A stretch of DNA of 64,000 nt from Schizochytrium sp. TIO01 (taxonomy: Eukaryota; Sar; Bigyra; Thraustochytrida; Thraustochytriidae), in contig SMSO01000033.1 of the NCBI GenBank assembly GCA_004764695.1, forward strand, positions 573,001 to 637,000. The letters run 5' to 3'. Position numbers and translations under genes: made by a program. Under the pieces are notes generated by a model. That model did no database searches and was not told the origin of the DNA. It worked only from the letters and a program-made list of their open reading frames with translations. Below, one piece after another: positions 43,236 to 52,430 of the stretch. The stretch's first letter is position 1. Every line of letters begins with the position of its first letter.

Positions 43236-45776
43236 ATGGATCTCCAGTATGGACGAGCTCCGCCTGGAGAGCGCAAGGTGGACTGGGTACGCGAAAAGCT
43301 TCTGGTGCCACGGCGAGAGCGAGGTCTTAAGCCGTTGCTGGCAGGCTACAAGAATGACGAGGATGATGAGGAGCGAATTGTAAGAGAGGCAGAGGCAGCG
43401 AATTCTCGTCTCAAAGCTAGCGGCCTAGATCGATGTCCGACAGGGAGGCTGCCAGGACTTGGCACGCTCAAGTCTGAGAAGGTGTTGCTCAAGCAGCAAA
43501 AAGTCGAAGCCGAAGCTGAGGCTGCAGAGCGCAAAAGAAATGCGGAAAAGGTATTCGTAGAGTGGCTGAAGAGGAAACAGGAATCAGGAGAAACGTATGA
43601 TGCAGCTGCAGAAGAACAAAAGCTCAAGAAAGCTGAGCAACAACGTACAGCTGAGCGTAAAAGGCTGGCTGAACAGAAATTCACAGAGTGGAAAGCAAAG
43701 AAGGATCGTGAGCGGCGAGAGCGTCGCAAACAAGAGGACGAAGCTCGTGCAGCAGTCCTTGCAGAAATGCTCGCGATGGGACCTAATCAAAGCTCTACCA
43801 CGGAAACAAAATCACCTACTTCGCAGAGCGCAAAATCCTCAGTTGAATTAGCTGCAAATTTGGAAATGAATCAATCTAAGAATAATCAAGACGAATCCGA
43901 AGGGTCGCCTTGTATTGATCCAGCACTACCCCCACAAGCGAGGAGCCCAATTAATGGTGTACCCAACTTGAAGCAATCAGATATGAAATGGGCGCGCGTT
44001 TATTTAGACAAGCCAATTCCCCGACCGCCCCCACAAGCAGGAGCTGCAGCATCGCCTCAGAATGGGGAACGCACATTACTAAGGCAATGCCTTCAGCGGC
44101 TCTCTCGCTGGTTGGCCAAGCCACAGTACCGATTCGACTTTGAAGACGCTTTACACCGTGCAGATCAAATCGGTAATGGGCAACTTACTGAGGAGCTCGA
44201 ATACTCTATTTTGCACGAATGCGGATTTAAAATCGGAGCCTATGAGCATAAGCTTTTGCACAGACATATTGAAAACCATTTTCATGGTCAGTGCCAACGC
44301 CTGGTTAAACATCTGATTAAAAAACGAGAACAAAGGGAGAAAGTGAGTGCAGAAACAAAGAAAAAGCACTCTGCTGTTTCCAGAGCAAATTTAAGCACAA
44401 GGGGCGCTTCGTCCCGTGGCCCAGGCGGTAGAAAGCGCCGGCCAAGTGCTGCACGGCGAAAAGCTGCTGCGCGGCGTGTTGTTCATGCAATGAACTGCGA
44501 ATCTGTTGAAGGTCTTCAAGATATTCTCCAGAGAGCAGCTTCAAATGCAGCTCAAGCAGTGGCAAATCCTAATGACCTCAGAGCCAATCTTGATTCTTTC
44601 CTGGCGGAGACCGAGCTTCGAGACATGAGTGAACTTCTCGATAAAGATCTAAATTTACTCTGTAACTTGTTCATGGAGGACGAGTTTCGACAACTTCCAA
44701 AGTCAACGTATGGCTTACTCGTATACTTGGGAGAAATTGCAGATGTGCAAGCTACTTCAGCGGGTGAAGATGGCTTGCAAGTCCAAATTACAGAAGATGT
44801 GCGGCAACCACTTCAGGCTTTGTTTCAAAGCATAAGTGACAACCCTACTCGAGCTTGTGTTGCAAACCTTTTAACGAATTGCCATGAAATGAAAGCTATC
44901 AAGGGGACCGTCTTGGTTGAGCTCTTAACTACTCACGGTGCTTCATTTATTGAGTCACTTGAATTGCAAACGATGTCTGAAACAAATAGCAAATCATCAG
45001 ATGCAAATAAAAACAGGAGTGGGGACGATTCTTCGAAAGTAATGGAAGGCCTTGTACCTGAAGAAGAATTTGTAAATTATTTCTACACCAAGTATGAGCA
45101 ATACCAAAGAGAAAGTATGGCCAAACAAAGCCCGACTATGTGTCCGACAAGCACGCGTCCCCATACCTCACGTACTCGCTCACGCCAAGGAAAACCTCAA
45201 CGTCACCGCACTAGTTCTTCACCGAGTCGAATTCGACTCGTAAAGCCACCCCGTTACTTGCAGGAAGCAAAAGCAGAACGTGATCGTAATGTGAAAGAAG
45301 CATACACTTCAGGAGAAGAACAATATATACAGGAGCGTCACAAACCTAGGGATTCTTATGTAGCTCAGCAAACAGTGCATGAACATGCAAAGAGTGCGGC
45401 GAAGAGTCTTGGTTCAGTTACCTCTGTCCAGGTTGTAGAAGTGCTTAATCTTGAGAAGCCTTCGAAAGAAATCATGCAGACAGTTGGGGCTGCATGCTTG
45501 CTGGTCGGCTTTACTCCAACTTGGAAACACGCTCGCGCTCTGTTTAAGCACTGGCCGAATTTTCTTGCTTTTGCTTCAAGTGTGACCACAACCCACGTGC
45601 CTACTCTTGACGAAGAAACAATGAATAAACTTGCGAAAGCCGTCGCACCACTTTCTGGAGAAGTCCCTCGTTTGGTGGTTGTACTGCACAAATGGGTTGC
45701 TGCTATGCACTCACTTTTGAAAATGCGAGCTGACATTAAATCCCCCAAACCCTCAGATGTAGTGCAAATTCCTTGA
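43236..45776 (+). CDS. Coiled-coil protein with C-terminal dynein-stalk/MTBD-like domain
   Basis: 846 residues. Residues about 45-180 are a long Lys/Glu/Arg-rich helix containing repeated EKVFVEWLKRK and EQKFTEWKAKK units, reminiscent of MAP9/CCDC34-type ciliary coiled coils. Residues about 275-370 include a degenerate EF-hand-like stretch (DALHRADQIGNGQLTEELEY), then a basic region (about 380-425). The C-terminus (about 726-835) reads VTSVQVVEVLNLEKPSKEI, MQTVGAACLLVGFTPTWKHA, then LHKWVAAMHSLLKM. This matches the pattern of the dynein heavy-chain stalk tip (EVKS...PP..V..V.EAV.ILLG ... WVRAM..Y..V). There is no motor. It would be a microtubule-binding flagellar or cytoskeletal protein; this is inference. 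The gene diverges from CFAP161. Confidence 0.7.
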   Translation: MDLQYGRAPPGERKVDWVREKLLVPRRERGLKPLLAGYKNDEDDEERIVREAEAANSRLKASGLDRCPTGRLPGLGTLKSEKVLLKQQKVEAEAEAAERKRNAEKVFVEWLKRKQESGETYDAAAEEQKLKKAEQQRTAERKRLAEQKFTEWKAKKDRERRERRKQEDEARAAVLAEMLAMGPNQSSTTETKSPTSQSAKSSVELAANLEMNQSKNNQDESEGSPCIDPALPPQARSPINGVPNLKQSDMKWARVYLDKPIPRPPPQAGAAASPQNGERTLLRQCLQRLSRWLAKPQYRFDFEDALHRADQIGNGQLTEELEYSILHECGFKIGAYEHKLLHRHIENHFHGQCQRLVKHLIKKREQREKVSAETKKKHSAVSRANLSTRGASSRGPGGRKRRPSAARRKAAARRVVHAMNCESVEGLQDILQRAASNAAQAVANPNDLRANLDSFLAETELRDMSELLDKDLNLLCNLFMEDEFRQLPKSTYGLLVYLGEIADVQATSAGEDGLQVQITEDVRQPLQALFQSISDNPTRACVANLLTNCHEMKAIKGTVLVELLTTHGASFIESLELQTMSETNSKSSDANKNRSGDDSSKVMEGLVPEEEFVNYFYTKYEQYQRESMAKQSPTMCPTSTRPHTSRTRSRQGKPQRHRTSSSPSRIRLVKPPRYLQEAKAERDRNVKEAYTSGEEQYIQERHKPRDSYVAQQTVHEHAKSAAKSLGSVTSVQVVEVLNLEKPSKEIMQTVGAACLLVGFTPTWKHARALFKHWPNFLAFASSVTTTHVPTLDEETMNKLAKAVAPLSGEVPRLVVVLHKWVAAMHSLLKMRADIKSPKPSDVVQIP

Positions 45777-46610
45777 TCACCACATAATTCACTGATATAC
45801 AGATTTAACCATTGATACGCCAAAGATAAAATGAAATCTTTTTGTTCACTAGGGTATTTTACAACATTTTGCTAATCTAGTTCATTGCATTTGCACCATT
45901 ATGGCTGCAGATCTTGCCCTTCAACCAAATCCGGTCAGGTTTGTTGAAATGATTTTCCCCATATCTATATCACTGAAATGGGGACACATCATATCAGTCT
46001 TTAAAGTCTCTTAATAGACCATTTTATTCGGCTCTTCCCATTGGGAAATCGGGGTGAACTTTTGCTCTTTCTTCGCGCAGCAGCAAATCCGCAATCGATC
46101 AATCAATTGTTTGACTGATAGAGAATCGTGGGCTCGACGACATTGACGGTCGAGTCTGCAAGCTATTGCTCAGGGTGAGGCAAGTTGGCGAGCAGTAGTC
46201 ATTTTGGAGAGTCACAGCTGCTAGACTGCTCGACGGCGATCCTCTGAAGAGAAGATCAGCAGCTCTCCTAGATATATCTCCGTTGCGAACTGCCAAGGTC
46301 CCAGCCGTGCATATACTTAAGTATTCTCTTCTACATAGGTGCCAACAATTACAAATCACCCATTTGTTTAATTATTGTTGTAGCTACTCGATCTTCACAG
46401 TTTGTCAGAAGCCCCTGACTTTTTCAAAAAAAAAAAAAAATCAACAACAGCAGACAGAATCTTTGGTTATTCGGAGACCTTCTAGCTTCCTCCCTCAAAG
46501 GGACTCAGTGTATTGGTTTTCTCAAGCTTTCGCTTGCTGTGTTGTCTAAAAAGAAGGCAATACACCGTTGTATCTCTAAGGTTAACTGGCCTTCGCGTTA
46601 GCTCCGCACC
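45777..46610. other. Spacer before the PEX14-N array gene
   Basis: About 830 bases of mostly AT-rich sequence with an A-run at 46426-46440. It is the promoter side of the downstream gene. No convincing gene. Confidence 0.4.
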
Positions 46611-49600
46611 ATGGATGATAACGACGCTCTCACACCAGAAACCAAGCCATCTGACCCTGCCAGCTCGCGGAAACGTCAGCGTCCCGGCGAAAGCTATGCT
46701 TCAACTTCGCCGTCTTCGGCCGATACAGTAGCCGAAGCATTTGGGAAGCCACATGTGGCCAGGCGCCACGAGCTTGGTTACGGCACCCCTGCCCTGGACC
46801 CTTATACTAGCATTCCAGAAGACGAGGACGATGAAACTGACGCCACTAATGCATCATCACATTTGCCAGGAGACTCAAATCGAGGCCAGCCGCAAAGCCT
46901 GGCAGAAGCAGAGCCCGTAGAACATGCACGAAGGCTTTACGAGAGCGTTCAAGGAGAGGATATTTTGGTACTTGAGGAGGTGCTCTCGACGTTGGACTCT
47001 TGTAAGCAGGTTTACGACCTTGAACATGTCGAATGGCTTATCACCTTGTGCCGGCGTGGAGAAGACCAACGCTTAGAAAGGATCCAGGAGGAAGCTATGC
47101 GACTTGTTGATGGGTGGGCGCGTAACTTACAAACATATATTCCTGCCGATGGTGTTCCAGTTCCAGACCCTCTGCGCGACGAGCTAATCGATAGTGCAGT
47201 CACGTTCTTGGAGGACGAACAAGTCAAAGATAGATCTGTCGATGAAAAGGTACAATTCTTGTTAGATAAAGGCTTGAATCGAACTGAAATTCGGATTGCG
47301 TGTGCTCAGGTTGGTGTGGAACCACCTAGCTCATTGCTATATTCGGAACCACTGCGCCATGAAATGGTAAAGAACGGTGCATCATTTTTAACAATTGATG
47401 ATGTGAAGGACAAACCTCTAGCGGAAAAACTGTCTTTTCTCAAATCCAAGGGCTTAGCCGATGGTGAGATCATGCGCGCCTGCGAACTTGCACGTCTGGA
47501 TCCGCTTCCTACACCTGAGGACTTGAAAGGCCTTCATGAATACCAGGAGCGCGCACCTCGTGAAGATATGGTTAAAAATGGCGCCATTTTCCTCAATCAC
47601 AAGTCAATGGCTTCAAAAACATTGCGTGAGAAGCTTGAATTCCTTAAAACTAAAGGTATGACTGCGACCGAAGTAGCCAAGGCATGCGAACGAGCAAAAG
47701 TGGATCTCCCTAGTGATCTTCGGAAAGAGTTCGCTGCTTCCACAACGACTACCACAGAAGGAGGTCGTGGCACCGGTGGTGGTAGCGACGGCTCCAAGGT
47801 AAATGAGGCGTCATCTGGCAATGCAAAATCTGGTAGATCGTCTGCTGAAGATGGCACCCCAGAGTCAGTTCGTAGTGAGATGGTTCAAAAAGGTGTTACA
47901 TTTTTGTCCCATCCTTCAGTTGTAAGCAAGCCTGTTGTCGAAAAGCTCGCATTCCTTCGGGAAAAATCTTTGACCGAAGCTGAAATCAAGCAGGCTTGCA
48001 AAGAAACGAACGTGGCATATATTGCTGGAACCGTTGGACTCTCGCAGGAGAATGTAAGAAAGGCAGTTGCATTTCTGCGTCATCCGAGTGCTCAGGGTCG
48101 TCCTTTACAGGAAAAAATAAGTTATCTTCGCTCAAAAGGCCTCTCTACAGAGGAAATTGAAGCAGCCTGTCGTCAAGTTGGTGTCCGATCAGCTGGTATT
48201 GGCATGTCCTATACCAATGCTGAATTAAACGAACCCTTTGAGGACGTCTCGGAGGAAGATGATCGTGACTCCTCTTCTAAAACTCCCAAGACACTTACAA
48301 ATGAAGAGGTAGAATCAATGCGACGTGTGCGACAAGGCCAACGCTTTCTGCTTCATGAAAAGACTCAAAAACTTGAGAATCGAGACAAAGTAAGCTTTTT
48401 GCTTGGAAAAGGCCTCTCCTTAGACGAAATTGAATCCTGTTTCGCGGTGGTTGGCCTGCCATGGGACGAAGAAGAAATGAAATCTGTGAAGCCCGAAGAT
48501 CAGTCTAAAGCGCGCATGGAGCGGGCTGAGCGATTTCTAGAAGATCAGCGAGAAAAGGTTCCTGAAGACGAAACATTTGATGCACAAAAACAGGCTCTGT
48601 TTCTTTGTCAACAAGGAATCCCCGAAAAGGAGCTTTCAAGAGTCTTTGAAAAGCTAGGCTTAGAATTGGATACCTCAAAACTTGATGAAGACATGGTTAA
48701 TATCGGTCGAACATTTGCTCAGAAGGCTGGCACGGGAGCAAAAGCTCGGAATTTCTTACAGAAAGAGAAGAATCTCTCTGAAGATCAAATTAATCGTGCC
48801 TTTCAAGGTCTCGAGAATAATCCAGTTGAGCTTGCTCGCCGGTTCCTTACAAGCTCTCAGGCTGCAAGAGAACCTCTTGCTGAACGCATCAACTACTTAC
48901 GGCAGCATCAAAATCTTTCAGATGAGCACATCCGTGAAGCCTTACAGCTAGCTGGTCTTGAAGCAACTGAACAAGACTTTCAAGATCCTGCAACTGTCGA
49001 TCCGCTCGTTGCACAAGGAGCAACGTTTTTGTCAAGTGCTGCTGCCGCCGCAGCGAGTCTGTCCCAAAAGAAAGAATTTTTGAGTAGCAAGGGTCTGTCG
49101 AAGTCTCAGATCATGGCCGCATTTCAACGTGCCGGACTTGACCCGGAAAAGGAGACTGTTCCAAGGCCTGAGGCAGATCCGTTAGTAATTCAAGGCCGTG
49201 CTTTTCTGACAAGTCCCAAAACTGCGTCTGTTTCTCTGGCAGAAAGGGCGGCTTTCCTGCGCTCAAAAGGGCTTTCTGAAGAACAGATCAAATCTGCGTT
49301 TGAGCTGTCGAATCAGGTTTTGCCATCTCAAGCTGAAGTTGAGTCTGCAAGCATTAAATCTGCACGATCACCTACGTCTAGCTCCGAGCCCTCATCTTCT
49401 AAAACATCAGAATTGGCATCCTCGGGGGATGCGCTTGTAGACCAAGGCGCTCGCTTTTTATTAAATGAACAGGCTGCTGCAGCGAGCGTCGCGGAGCGCA
49501 AATCCTTTTTGCGCAGCAAAGGACTAAGCGAAGATCAAATCCATCAAGCTTTCAAACATGCAGGTGTTAGCGAGAGCTCAATTCGAAAAGAAATGGTCGA

Positions 49601-52034
49601 TCGTGGTACTCGTTTCCTGAAAGACCCGAATACCGCAGATACACCGATCGAAGATCGTATTGAGTTTTTGAAGCAACAAGGGTTGACTGAAGACGAGGTA
49701 CTCCAAGCTGCTGTTCAAGCAAAAGTTAGTTTAGTTCCATCACATTTGTGCACGATTCCTTCTAAGCAACTTCGAGAGGATAGCAACAAGGAGTCTCTCG
49801 ACACAGAACCCTCTGGTCGTGCTTTGCAACATGCTATGAACGCCATGGTCTCTCTTTTGCCAACAGTAAAGATTCGTGCAACACCAAGTGGAAGATTTGG
49901 ATCTCGGGTTCTCATGCTCCTGGCTACTTGTTTATGTCGCAGTCGACCAGCAAGAGTGCCTGCAGCTTGTATTGCCTTTAGTTCTTTGAGCATGTCCAAG
50001 GGCCTACGAAATCATGAGGCTGCTGACATAGACCTCGCCGTTGAGTCAGATGTACAAGCTTTTCTCGAGGCTTGCGTTGAGCTTGCCGCTCGTGCTGCGC
50101 AAATAAATACTTATGCAAAAGAAGGGTTGGATCAGATGCAGCAAGTGAATTTGCATTTTATTTCTTGCGGAGATGTCGTTGGTTCTGTTCTTCGTTTTTG
50201 GCGGTCAAATTCCGCTGCGGATGTAAACGTAGATACTGGCATGATTCTTGCTCGCGCTGTTCATGGTCATTTCAGTCCCGCGGCTGCGTATCAGCCTATG
50301 AAGAGTGCAACAGAGCCAGCAATTGAAAAGGTTCTTGAGCATATGTCAACAGAGCGGCGTGGTCTTGCCCCTGTTGCTGCAGCATTCTTTGCTGCTGGCC
50401 TTTTAAGAGGCGCTCCCGACTATGCATGGGCTAACGATGTCGAGCGCAGCCCCCAACCCCGCGTTGAAGCTGGCTTTCGGCAACTTGCGCGGAAGTCTGC
50501 CAAACTTGAAGACAAGGTTGTGTCTTCCGGTTTAGGCTGCGCTATTGTGTATGCTGACACGCAGGTGTCCTGGAGTAACGCAATGACCTGGGCTGTAGCC
50601 GAATGTCTTTTTAACGAGGCACTGGGTGGTTTCTTTTTAGCATCAGGCTGTGCATCTCTTGAGGCCCGCTCGAACGCTTCTCGACGTTTCAACGAAAGAG
50701 AGATTTTTAAACTTGCGCCACAGTTGGTATCTTTGATTGTGAGCAAGCTTTCAAGCTCTCAGGCAACTTGGGCCACTCGTCGCCTTCATAAGTTTGCTGT
50801 GCATGTTCATCGTATATGTCGTGATGATGCAGAGCTCACGGGCGTTTTGGCACGCCGCACCACGTTAGCTCTCTACGGAACTGGAGAAGTGTCTACTTCA
50901 GAAGAAAATAACGTTGAGCAAGCTACGCCAGTCGACCTCGGGATCCATGCAGAGCTCGCCCGCCTTTTGCAAATGGGATATTTGACGACAATAGTAATTG
51001 GCGCAAAGACGGTGCCTCTAACTTCTGATTGGGTTCTTGTTTGGGATGCTATGGCAAACTTAAATGCATTTCAAGTGCGAGTCCAAGACACAGTAGATCT
51101 CGAAGATCTACTTAAACGTATGCTACACATGGAGGAAGAGCGTGGCGTAGGCGTACTTCTTGGACTCTTGGGAATCGGCGAGGATGACGATGGCACAGAT
51201 ATGAACGACTTCGGTGTAGCAGACCCTCGTGCTAAGGGAATGCGCCATGATGATCCAAGAAAACAGCTATATGACTGGGTCTTAGCAGGTCGCTTGGAGT
51301 TTTTACTGGACACTGGCGAAGAGTGGTTACATGATAAGCTCCCAGAAAGTGCAGCATTGGCTACACTTCTACTCGATGTAGCTGTGGCTCATCCATTTGT
51401 GCATCTCAACATGCGTGCGCATCGCTGGATTACGGATATGCTTCGAAACTATGCATCTGGTCAGTCAGAGGTAAAAGCGGACCCTCTCGGGCCGCCGCCT
51501 TTGCCTCTTGCAATTATTCCATCGTATGTTGACGCATCAATTGAGGCTCATCCCCACGCTACAGCTACACGGACTTTATCCTTTGCAATCGGTTCAACGC
51601 TAACTGCTTTGTCGAACCAACATGAAGAGCGTGCCCAACCCTTAGCTCTAATGACTCTCGAACGGCTGATGTTAGCACTTGATGATCGTATTGCAGGACG
51701 ACCGGAATTCAAGCAAGACGGGGCCATACTGGCCAAAATTCTTTTTTCTTCTTTGAAGGCAACGGCTTGGCCAATTTTCCCTATGGCTGTTGACGAGGTT
51801 GTCGACGTTATTGAGCGGGCGCCACTTACACTTTCGCAAGACCATTCAGAAGAGGTTAGTCTCTCTGATGAAAAGGATAGTGAGACACCACCCGATGGAT
51901 CGTCGCGTATTTCACGTAAGGAACTTGTAGAGCTTATGTTCAACGCTATCCAGACGACAGACGACCAACCCCGCCGCATGTATCTTGCCAAGGCATACCT
52001 TAAGCTTGTGCAATCATCAACGTGCAGGCTGTAA
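46611..52034 (+). CDS. Giant protein with 13 tandem PEX14-N-like modules and a helical C-terminal half
   Basis: 1807 residues in one exon with a clean CACCATGG start. The N-terminus is disordered and acidic, with a basic KRQRPG patch. Residues about 105-175 are a helical segment resembling TFIIS-N/LEDGF-type bundles (LEEVLSTLDS ... WLITLCRRG). Residues 187-1040 hold thirteen roughly 50-residue modules of the PEX14 N-terminal type. Each has a G/A-x-x-FL helix start, a variable loop, then K-x-x-FL-x-x-KGL-(S/T)-x-x-(E/Q)-I-x-x-A. Two low-complexity linkers (about 370-418 and 905-935) divide the array. Residues about 1070-1800 are alpha-helical without recognised motifs; there is no transmembrane segment, unlike true PEX14. 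PEX14-N binds WxxxF/Y motifs of PEX5 and PEX19 in peroxisomal import, so this may be a multivalent short-linear-motif receptor. Function unknown. Confidence 0.85.
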   Translation: MDDNDALTPETKPSDPASSRKRQRPGESYASTSPSSADTVAEAFGKPHVARRHELGYGTPALDPYTSIPEDEDDETDATNASSHLPGDSNRGQPQSLAEAEPVEHARRLYESVQGEDILVLEEVLSTLDSCKQVYDLEHVEWLITLCRRGEDQRLERIQEEAMRLVDGWARNLQTYIPADGVPVPDPLRDELIDSAVTFLEDEQVKDRSVDEKVQFLLDKGLNRTEIRIACAQVGVEPPSSLLYSEPLRHEMVKNGASFLTIDDVKDKPLAEKLSFLKSKGLADGEIMRACELARLDPLPTPEDLKGLHEYQERAPREDMVKNGAIFLNHKSMASKTLREKLEFLKTKGMTATEVAKACERAKVDLPSDLRKEFAASTTTTTEGGRGTGGGSDGSKVNEASSGNAKSGRSSAEDGTPESVRSEMVQKGVTFLSHPSVVSKPVVEKLAFLREKSLTEAEIKQACKETNVAYIAGTVGLSQENVRKAVAFLRHPSAQGRPLQEKISYLRSKGLSTEEIEAACRQVGVRSAGIGMSYTNAELNEPFEDVSEEDDRDSSSKTPKTLTNEEVESMRRVRQGQRFLLHEKTQKLENRDKVSFLLGKGLSLDEIESCFAVVGLPWDEEEMKSVKPEDQSKARMERAERFLEDQREKVPEDETFDAQKQALFLCQQGIPEKELSRVFEKLGLELDTSKLDEDMVNIGRTFAQKAGTGAKARNFLQKEKNLSEDQINRAFQGLENNPVELARRFLTSSQAAREPLAERINYLRQHQNLSDEHIREALQLAGLEATEQDFQDPATVDPLVAQGATFLSSAAAAAASLSQKKEFLSSKGLSKSQIMAAFQRAGLDPEKETVPRPEADPLVIQGRAFLTSPKTASVSLAERAAFLRSKGLSEEQIKSAFELSNQVLPSQAEVESASIKSARSPTSSSEPSSSKTSELASSGDALVDQGARFLLNEQAAAASVAERKSFLRSKGLSEDQIHQAFKHAGVSESSIRKEMVDRGTRFLKDPNTADTPIEDRIEFLKQQGLTEDEVLQAAVQAKVSLVPSHLCTIPSKQLREDSNKESLDTEPSGRALQHAMNAMVSLLPTVKIRATPSGRFGSRVLMLLATCLCRSRPARVPAACIAFSSLSMSKGLRNHEAADIDLAVESDVQAFLEACVELAARAAQINTYAKEGLDQMQQVNLHFISCGDVVGSVLRFWRSNSAADVNVDTGMILARAVHGHFSPAAAYQPMKSATEPAIEKVLEHMSTERRGLAPVAAAFFAAGLLRGAPDYAWANDVERSPQPRVEAGFRQLARKSAKLEDKVVSSGLGCAIVYADTQVSWSNAMTWAVAECLFNEALGGFFLASGCASLEARSNASRRFNEREIFKLAPQLVSLIVSKLSSSQATWATRRLHKFAVHVHRICRDDAELTGVLARRTTLALYGTGEVSTSEENNVEQATPVDLGIHAELARLLQMGYLTTIVIGAKTVPLTSDWVLVWDAMANLNAFQVRVQDTVDLEDLLKRMLHMEEERGVGVLLGLLGIGEDDDGTDMNDFGVADPRAKGMRHDDPRKQLYDWVLAGRLEFLLDTGEEWLHDKLPESAALATLLLDVAVAHPFVHLNMRAHRWITDMLRNYASGQSEVKADPLGPPPLPLAIIPSYVDASIEAHPHATATRTLSFAIGSTLTALSNQHEERAQPLALMTLERLMLALDDRIAGRPEFKQDGAILAKILFSSLKATAWPIFPMAVDEVVDVIERAPLTLSQDHSEEVSLSDEKDSETPPDGSSRISRKELVELMFNAIQTTDDQPRRMYLAKAYLKLVQSSTCRL
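47169..49730 (+). repeat. Array of 13 PEX14-N-like domain repeats within the gene
   Basis: Modules start at residues about 187, 246, 316, 419, 478, 566, 631, 692, 738, 796, 855, 939 and 990. Every module keeps both aromatic positions that form the ligand pocket in PEX14 (the F of xFL in the first helix, and F or Y of x(F/Y)L in the third). Most keep the following K-G-L. Modules 7 and 8 are the most diverged. The last modules (10-12) are nearest to each other (FLRSKGLSE in 11 and 12), suggesting recent duplication. Confidence 0.8.
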
Positions 52035-52430
52035 TAGTTACTTTATTAGATGTGTTATGTTTTTCCACCTGAGGAAACATGCGCTTCTCCTTTCTACTGC
52101 TATGTTGGGGTTCTCCTAAGATATTAGACGAATGTGAGGAATGAAATAGGGTCCAGCAACCTCTACCTTTAGTCAAGGTCTTTTGTGGATTGTTCAATTT
52201 CATCAAAAGGACACGATATAAATTATTGCACTTATTTTCCTACTAACTTTATTATTAGTTATTTCTTTAGTTGGGCTTCTGTTTTATTGATCATCGGAGC
52301 AAGCATAATCAGTATGAATCAACTATCTTTAAAATATCTTAAAGTCTTTGTAAATTGACTCTTGGAGGAGTACATTGAATTATTTTTTAATTTATTAAAA
52401 TCACGATCAATTGGCTAAAACATTCTCAGT
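52035..52430. other. Convergent 3' spacer
   Basis: About 400 AT-rich bases between the 3' ends of the PEX14-N array gene and the glutathionyl-hydroquinone reductase. No gene. Confidence 0.4.
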
